This document shows positions 6,156 through 9,963 of a stretch of 9,963 nucleotides of DNA, in pieces. This DNA comes from Burkholderiaceae bacterium (GTDB lineage: Bacteria; Pseudomonadota; Gammaproteobacteria; Burkholderiales; Burkholderiaceae), in the NCBI GenBank assembly GCA_017998575.1, contig JAGOCV010000136.1, positions 1 through 9,963 of the forward strand, written 5' to 3'. Positions within the stretch are counted from its first letter, which is position 1. Every line of letters starts with the position of its first letter. The translations under genes were made by a program, and so were the position numbers. Below the pieces are notes generated by a model. It saw only the letters and a list, made by a program, of their open reading frames with translations, searched no databases and was not told where the DNA came from.

Positions 6156-7160
6156 ATGCAGTTTCCGGGCCTCTTTTCCGCCGCCACCGCTTGCGGCCGC
6201 GCCTGGCGCCGCGGGCCTCTCGTGTTGCTGGCCCTGGGCCTGGCGTTCAGCGCCGCGGCGCAGGGGCCGGTGCGCGAGCGGCTGGCCGAACGCCGCGCGC
6301 AGGCCGGCGCCGGATCCGGCAGCGAGATCGAAACCGAAGGTGCCGGGCCGTCGGTGCGCGCGCCATTGCCGCCGGGCGTGCGTCTGGTTGCCGACCGGGC
6401 CTATGGCGCCGACGCGCTGCAGAAGCTCGACGCCTACATTCCCGCCCAGGCGCAGGGCGCGCCGGTCATCTTCATGGTGCACGGTGGCGCCTGGCGCACC
6501 GGCAGCAAGACCGCGCGCGGCGTGGTCGGCAACAAGGTCGACCGCTGGGTGTCGCGCGGCTTCATCGTGGTGTCCACCAATTACCGGCTGCTGCCCGGCG
6601 CCGATCCGCTGGTGCAGGCCGACGACGTGGCGCGCGCGCTGGCCTTCGCGCAGAAGGCTGCAGCGGGCTGGGGCGGCGACGCCGGGCGCTTCGTGCTGAT
6701 GGGGCACTCGGCCGGCGCGCACCTGGTGGCGCTTCTCAATGCCAACCCGCAGCGCGCCCTGGCGCAGGGCGCCCGGCCGTGGCTGGGCACGGTGGCGCTG
6801 GACAGCGCCCTGCTCGATGTCGCCCCGGTGATGGAGCGGCGCCACCTGCCGTTCTACGATGCCGCCTTCGGCAGCGACCCGGCGTTCTGGCGCGCCGCCT
6901 CGCCGCAGCAGCAACTGGTACGCGGCGCCACGCCGCTGCTGGCCGTGTGCTCCACGCAGCGCCGCGACCGCCCCTGCGACGGCGCCCAGCGCTTCGCGGA
7001 CCACGCCGGCACCCTGGGCGTGCGGGCCGAGGTGCTGGGCCAGCCGATGACGCACGGCGAGATCAACGCGCAACTGGGCCTGCCCGGCGCGTACACCGAC
7101 GCGGTCGAGGCGTTCCTGGCGTCGCTCGATCCGCTCCTGCGCGCGCGGCTCGGGCGGTGA
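6156..7160 (+). CDS. Predicted exported alpha/beta hydrolase (esterase/formamidase-like)
   Basis: This 334-residue serine hydrolase is the only rightward gene. The start has an AGGAG six bases before the ATG. A signal peptide is likely: a positively charged segment (GRAWRRG), a hydrophobic core LVLLALGLAF and an Ala-rich cleavage site near residue 35 (SAAAQG). Catalytic motifs are the oxyanion-hole HGGAWR at 109-114, which also occurs in kynurenine formamidase and the hormone-sensitive-lipase group, the nucleophile elbow GHSAG at 183-187 (S185) and MTHGE with probable catalytic H300. The acid is probably D272 or D275, between two cysteines (C265, C274) that could form a disulfide in the periplasm. 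It diverges from TetR1 and ends 10 nt from the oxygenase stop. It might release the transported compound from a larger ester or amide outside the cytoplasm, or be unrelated. Confidence 0.9.
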   Translation: MQFPGLFSAATACGRAWRRGPLVLLALGLAFSAAAQGPVRERLAERRAQAGAGSGSEIETEGAGPSVRAPLPPGVRLVADRAYGADALQKLDAYIPAQAQGAPVIFMVHGGAWRTGSKTARGVVGNKVDRWVSRGFIVVSTNYRLLPGADPLVQADDVARALAFAQKAAAGWGGDAGRFVLMGHSAGAHLVALLNANPQRALAQGARPWLGTVALDSALLDVAPVMERRHLPFYDAAFGSDPAFWRAASPQQQLVRGATPLLAVCSTQRRDRPCDGAQRFADHAGTLGVRAEVLGQPMTHGEINAQLGLPGAYTDAVEAFLASLDPLLRARLGR

Positions 7161-7170
7161 GGGGTCGAGC

Positions 7171-8136
7171 TCAGCCGTAGGCCAGGCGCGCCAGCCGCAT
7201 CTTCTCGGCATGGTGCTCGCCGGCCGTGACTTCGGCGTAGCGCGGCGGATGGGCCGCGTCGAAGCATCCCGGCAAGGCGCTCACGCGCGCGTGGAAGTCG
7301 ATGTCGAAGAAGTACGGGATCGAATAGCGGTCGCGGCCGCTCACGTTGTTGATCACGCGGTGCATGGTCGATCGGTAGGCATCGTTCGTCCAGCGCGACA
7401 TCAGATCTCCCAGGTTGACCACGAAGCTGCCGGCCACGGGCGGCACGTCGTGCCACGCGCCATCGGCGTCCTGCACCTGCAAGCCGCCGCAATCGTCCTG
7501 CGCCAGCAGCGTGAGCGCGCCCCAGTCGGTGTGCGCGCCGGCACCGGCCTGGCCCGTCTGCGCGTCGGCCGGGTGGGGCGGGTAGTGCAGCAGCCGCATC
7601 GAGGGCACAGGCCGGCGCATGAAGGGCTCGAAGTAGTCGCCGGGCAAGTCCAGCCCCAGCGCGATGAGCCGCATCACGTGGCGCGAGGCGCCCTCCAGCG
7701 CGGCCAGGTAGGCCTCGGCCGTGGCTTGCATGCCGGGCGCGGCCGCTTCGTCGGGCCACTGGTTGGGGCCGCGGCGCGGCTGGCGGTCGCCCAGCGGATC
7801 GGCCGGATCGAACTCCAGGCCGATGTTGTAGCCCTCGAGCAGGTCGGCCGGCTTGTCGTTGTCCAGCGCCTGGTGGCCGACGGCGTCCCAGCCGCGCCGG
7901 ATGGGCGAGTGCTTCGTGCTCCAGCGCGCCTTGGTGTCGGCGGGCTGGGCGAAGAAGTGGCGCGCGCAGGCGAACATGCCTTCGACCAGCGATGCCGGCA
8001 CGCCGTGTCCGGTGACATAGAAGAAGCCGGATTCGCGGCAGACCGCGTCCACCGCGCGCGCCACGCGGCGTTCGGCTTCGGGGCCGGCCTGGCTCTGCGA
8101 CAGGTCGATGACCGGCAGCCTCAGCGCCGCCGTCAC
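7171..8136 (-). CDS. Fe(II)/2-oxoglutarate-type oxygenase, isopenicillin N synthase-like family
   Basis: This 321-residue cytoplasmic non-heme iron oxygenase has a DIOX_N-type segment (LPVIDLS, then GFFYVTGHGVP at 37-47) and a C-terminal jelly-roll domain. The iron facial triad is complete: H202 and D204 in AHTDWGALTLL, and H259 in STMHRVIN. R270-x-S272 (DRYSIPYFF) is the usual 2-oxoglutarate-binding pair, so 2-oxoglutarate use is likely. The start is GTG at 8136 within a GTGA overlap with the binding-protein stop (TGA 8133-8135); no ATG lies nearby in frame. Relatives hydroxylate or oxidise many small molecules, including thymine-7-hydroxylase on the pyrimidine methyl group. That role would suit this neighbourhood but cannot be read from the sequence. 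It ends 10 nt from the convergent hydrolase gene with no clear terminator between them. Confidence 0.93.
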   Translation of the reverse strand: MTAALRLPVIDLSQSQAGPEAERRVARAVDAVCRESGFFYVTGHGVPASLVEGMFACARHFFAQPADTKARWSTKHSPIRRGWDAVGHQALDNDKPADLLEGYNIGLEFDPADPLGDRQPRRGPNQWPDEAAAPGMQATAEAYLAALEGASRHVMRLIALGLDLPGDYFEPFMRRPVPSMRLLHYPPHPADAQTGQAGAGAHTDWGALTLLAQDDCGGLQVQDADGAWHDVPPVAGSFVVNLGDLMSRWTNDAYRSTMHRVINNVSGRDRYSIPYFFDIDFHARVSALPGCFDAAHPPRYAEVTAGEHHAEKMRLARLAYG

Positions 8137-9125
8137 GGCATCACCTTGATGGCCGAGATGAAGCGCGTGTCGTAGCTGGCGGCCAGATCCACCTTCGGGT
8201 CGAGCAGCTTGGCACCGACGAGGAAGTCGTAGGTCTTCTTCAGCCGTTCCGGCGTGATGGTGCCGATGCCGCCCCGGGCCGCGTCGCCACCCGTGACCAT
8301 GCCGCGTTCCTGCATGGTCTTGACGGCGAATTCCATCTGGCCGTCGTTCATCTGCGGGTTGTCTTTCTTGATGAGCGCGTTGGCGGCAGCGCGGTCGCCG
8401 GCCAGGTAGCTCTTCCAGCCCTCGAGCGACGCCTTGAGGAAGGCGCTGACCATCTGCGGCTTCTCGCGCAGCGTCTGCTCCATGCAGACAACGGTGTTGG
8501 CATATGGAGGCCAGCCCAGGTCGGCAAACAGGAAGAACGACGGATCCATGCCGGTCTGGGATTTCACCGCGTAGGGGTCGAAGGTCACGTAGCCCTGAAG
8601 CGCGATGGACTTGTCCTGGATGAAGGGCGCCAGGCTGAATGCGTAGGGCCGCGCCTGATCTTCGGTGAAGCCGAAGGTGGCCTTGAGCCAGGGCCAGTAG
8701 GTGTTGCGTGCCGAGGTCGAGATCAGGATGGTGCGGCCCTTGAGCTCCTCGATGCGCTTGGTGTCGGGGTTGGCCGTCAGGCCCTGTGGGTCCTTCTGGA
8801 AGATGGTGGCGATGGTCACGGCCGGAATGCCCTGCTCGCGGATCTTGAGCACCTGCGTGTCGGACGAGCCCATGATGCAGTCGGCCTGGCCGGCCGCCAT
8901 CATCTGCAGCGTGTTGACCTGCGGCCCGCCCATGCGGATCGAGACGTCCAGCCCCGCCGCCTTGTAGGCGCCACTGGCCAGGGCCTGGTAGTAGCCGCCG
9001 TGCTCGGCCTGCGCGTACCAGTTGGTCATGAAGGTGAATTTCTGCTGCGCCAGGGCGGAGCCGGCTAAGCCGAGTGCCAGCGCGGCGGCCAGCGGGAAAC
9101 GGGCGAGACGTGTCAGGGACGACAT
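8133..9125 (-). CDS. Periplasmic substrate-binding protein, NMT1/THI5 (ThiY-like) family, paralogue 2
   Basis: This 330-residue exported solute receptor has a signal peptide at 1-26 (LAAALALGLAGSALA, before QQKF). The ATG at 9125 is chosen over an in-frame one at 9203: it has AGGAG seven bases upstream, and the longer form would read back through the promoter and operator. The mature start FTFMTNWYAQAEHGGYYQA and the MGGPQVNTLQMMAAGQADC block are nearly the same as in the protein at 1268-2269. The two also share DCIMGSSD, GWKSYLA and NALIKKDNP blocks and one further cysteine position. No ATPase or permease accompanies this copy in the window, so it may feed the transporter encoded at the left or one beyond the right edge. 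Its stop overlaps the oxygenase GTG, tying recognition of the ligand to an oxidising enzyme. Confidence 0.93.
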   Translation of the reverse strand: MSSLTRLARFPLAAALALGLAGSALAQQKFTFMTNWYAQAEHGGYYQALASGAYKAAGLDVSIRMGGPQVNTLQMMAAGQADCIMGSSDTQVLKIREQGIPAVTIATIFQKDPQGLTANPDTKRIEELKGRTILISTSARNTYWPWLKATFGFTEDQARPYAFSLAPFIQDKSIALQGYVTFDPYAVKSQTGMDPSFFLFADLGWPPYANTVVCMEQTLREKPQMVSAFLKASLEGWKSYLAGDRAAANALIKKDNPQMNDGQMEFAVKTMQERGMVTGGDAARGGIGTITPERLKKTYDFLVGAKLLDPKVDLAASYDTRFISAIKVMP

Positions 9126-9140
9126 GGGGCAACTCCTGTG

Positions 9141-9170
9141 TTTGACCAAGGATTTGATCGATCGGTCAAA
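9141..9170. promoter_or_regulatory. Inverted-repeat operator, RutR-like, before the right operon
   Basis: TTTGACC (9141-9147) and GGTCAAA (9164-9170) are perfect inverted arms with a 16-bp spacer. Inside, 9153-9170 (TTTGATCGATCGGTCAAA) is itself an 18-bp palindrome with one mismatched pair. It matches 11 of the 14 fixed positions of the E. coli RutR box TTGACCA-nn-TGGTCAA. The repeat overlaps the predicted start of the adjacent sigma-54-like promoter and lies 16-45 nt before the binding-protein ATG. Architecture and half-sites parallel 5216-5246. Binding by the RutR-like regulators is inferred. Confidence 0.7.
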
Positions 9171-9171
9171 C

Positions 9172-9187
9172 GCATGAAGCGTGCCAG
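9172..9187 (-). promoter_or_regulatory. Sigma-54-like -24/-12 element before the right operon
   Basis: The minus strand reads CTGGCACGCTTCATGC. The -24 box TGGCACG is perfect, and the -12 box is ATGC instead of TTGC, with the invariant GG and GC correctly spaced. The predicted start near 9160 lies inside the inverted repeat, giving a leader of about 35 nt. It is weaker alone than the element at 5250-5266, but gains support from having the same arrangement relative to an operator. Confidence 0.45.
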
Positions 9188-9244
9188 CCTTGATCAACCT
9201 CAACGGCGACGCCCGCGGTGGGGCGGGGCAGCAAACGGGGGGCG

Positions 9245-9267
9245 AAAACGGTGCGCGGCCCGCACCG
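9245..9267 (-). terminator. Intrinsic terminator after TetR2
   Basis: On the minus strand a perfect 7-bp GC-rich stem CGGTGCG/CGCACCG (9261-9267 with 9249-9255) and a five-base loop are followed directly by TTTT (9245-9248). The hairpin begins 20 nt after the regulator's stop codon, the expected place for a Rho-independent terminator. The U-run is short. It would insulate the right operon promoter from readthrough. Confidence 0.65.
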
Positions 9268-9287
9268 GGGCCACGCGGGCGCGGGCC

Positions 9288-9950
9288 TCAGGCGCCGTCG
9301 TGGGGCGTGAGGCCGCAGCCGGCCAGCACCAGGCTCGTCACTTCGCGCACGACCGCGTCGCGGTCCATCGGCGAGTCGGGAAAGCGTGCCGACATCTGCC
9401 GCACCTGCGCCGCGTAATAGGCGTGGTGGCTGGTCATGGCCCAGATGTTCATGAGCAGAAGGTGCGGGTTCAGCGCGCGCATGCGGCCCTCGTCCATCCA
9501 GCGCTGCAGCGTGGCGGCCAGGCGCCCGGTCACCTCGAAGGCTGTCGGCCAGTGCGGGCCCAGGTAGGGCGCGCCCGAGAGGATCTCCATGCCGAAGATG
9601 CGCGTGAGCTCGGGGTCGTCCAGCGAGGCGTGGATCTTGTCCTCGATGTAGCGCGCGAGGACGGCGGCCGGGTCGTCGCTCGCGTGGTCGAACGAGGTGT
9701 CCTGCACCCAGCGGTGCACCACCGAGGCGAGCAGTTCCTCATAGAGCCGCTCCTTGCCCTTGATGTAGTAGTGCAGCTGCGGCTTGGTCAGCCCGGCGCG
9801 CGCGGCGATGTCCTGGGTGGAGGCGCCGCGCAGTCCGTGCTGGCTGAATTCGACGATGGCCGCCTTGCGGATGCGCTCGTCGATGCGTTGGCGCTGCTCG
9901 CGCAGCCGCCGCTCGGGGCCGGTGCCCGGCAGCGTGGCCATGGCCGCCAT
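9288..9950 (-). CDS. TetR-family regulator, RutR-like (TetR2); start may lie at or beyond the right edge
   Basis: This transcription factor has at least 220 residues. The TetR helix-turn-helix is clear (about 25-72: AAIVEFSQHGLRGASTQDIA, then RAGLTKPQLHYYIKGKERLY). The ligand domain includes GMEILSGAPYLG and LLLMNIWAMTSHHAYYAAQV, closely matching the E. coli RutR stretches I recall as MEMLAGAPLL and MIWASTQHYADFAPQV. It is a clear paralogue of TetR1: the helix-turn-helix cores are nearly identical, including AGLTKPQLHYYI, and both end in GCGLTP. The ligand-domain TQHYADFA of TetR1 is TSHHAYYA here, so the effectors may differ. Possible starts are ATG 9950 or 9941, but the frame stays open to the window edge. 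It sits upstream of the right operon, separated by an intrinsic terminator, and probably controls the repeat at 9141-9170. Confidence 0.92.
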   Translation of the reverse strand: MAAMATLPGTGPERRLREQRQRIDERIRKAAIVEFSQHGLRGASTQDIAARAGLTKPQLHYYIKGKERLYEELLASVVHRWVQDTSFDHASDDPAAVLARYIEDKIHASLDDPELTRIFGMEILSGAPYLGPHWPTAFEVTGRLAATLQRWMDEGRMRALNPHLLLMNIWAMTSHHAYYAAQVRQMSARFPDSPMDRDAVVREVTSLVLAGCGLTPHDGA

Positions 9951-9963
9951 CTCGGCGTCGCTC

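Noticed and set aside
5180..7180. A 666-codon rightward open frame spanning TetR1 and the hydrolase
   Set aside because: It crosses an operator, is antisense to TetR1 and out of frame with the hydrolase, and its composition is Arg/Ala-rich without motifs.
8137..9132. N-terminal extension of the oxygenase to 653 residues as a fusion protein
   Set aside because: The added part is an out-of-frame shadow of the binding-protein gene. The oxygenase domain begins right after the GTG at 8136.
9141..9170. TTGACC arms of the repeat as a sigma-70 -35 box
   Set aside because: The hexamer 17 bp downstream is a poor -10 match, and the start site would fall on the ribosome-binding site.
1..9963. CRISPR arrays, tRNA genes, insertion sequences or phage attachment sites
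   Set aside because: No regularly spaced repeats, cloverleaf-like segments, transposase motifs or terminal inverted repeats were seen.

Overview
The window is very GC-rich, densely coded and has short intergenic gaps. Together with protein styles typical of Burkholderiales (Bordetella, Variovorax and Acidovorax-like NMT1-type binding proteins), this suggests a betaproteobacterial chromosome, perhaps Comamonadaceae or Alcaligenaceae. The assignment rests on protein resemblance only. No rRNA, tRNA, insertion sequence, phage gene or CRISPR array is visible.

Layout. Seven genes form two leftward blocks. The left block (5171 down to 1, running off the left edge) reads in order: flavodoxin-fold NAD(P)H:quinone-type reductase, cytosine-deaminase-like amidohydrolase, creatininase-family hydrolase, periplasmic NMT1/THI5-type binding protein, ABC ATPase and ABC permease (cut at the edge). 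The right block (9125 down to 7171) has a second, paralogous binding protein translationally coupled through a GTGA overlap to an Fe(II)/2-oxoglutarate-type oxygenase. Two paralogous TetR regulators that resemble RutR, the E. coli pyrimidine-sensing regulator, sit upstream of the blocks: TetR1 at 5312-6001 and TetR2 at 9288-9950. The only rightward gene is a predicted exported alpha/beta hydrolase at 6156-7160, divergent from TetR1 and convergent with the oxygenase.

How it may work together. RutR-like regulators, thiamin-pyrimidine-type binding proteins, a CodA-like deaminase, a creatininase-family amide hydrolase, a flavin reductase and a non-heme iron oxygenase together suggest uptake and breakdown of a small N-heterocycle, possibly a pyrimidine-like compound. 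Likely steps are side-chain oxidation, removal of an exocyclic amine, and amide or ring hydrolysis. The substrate is not known from the sequence. Both enzyme families differ from their namesakes at recalled active-site positions, so neither cytosine nor creatinine should be assumed.

Regulation. The strongest non-coding signal is an architecture repeated in front of both leftward blocks: a sigma-54-like -24/-12 element followed at once by an inverted repeat of TGACC/GGTCA half-sites spaced about two helical turns apart. These half-sites match the known RutR box. A third, weaker sigma-54-like element lies before the left-block binding protein, and an intrinsic terminator follows TetR2.
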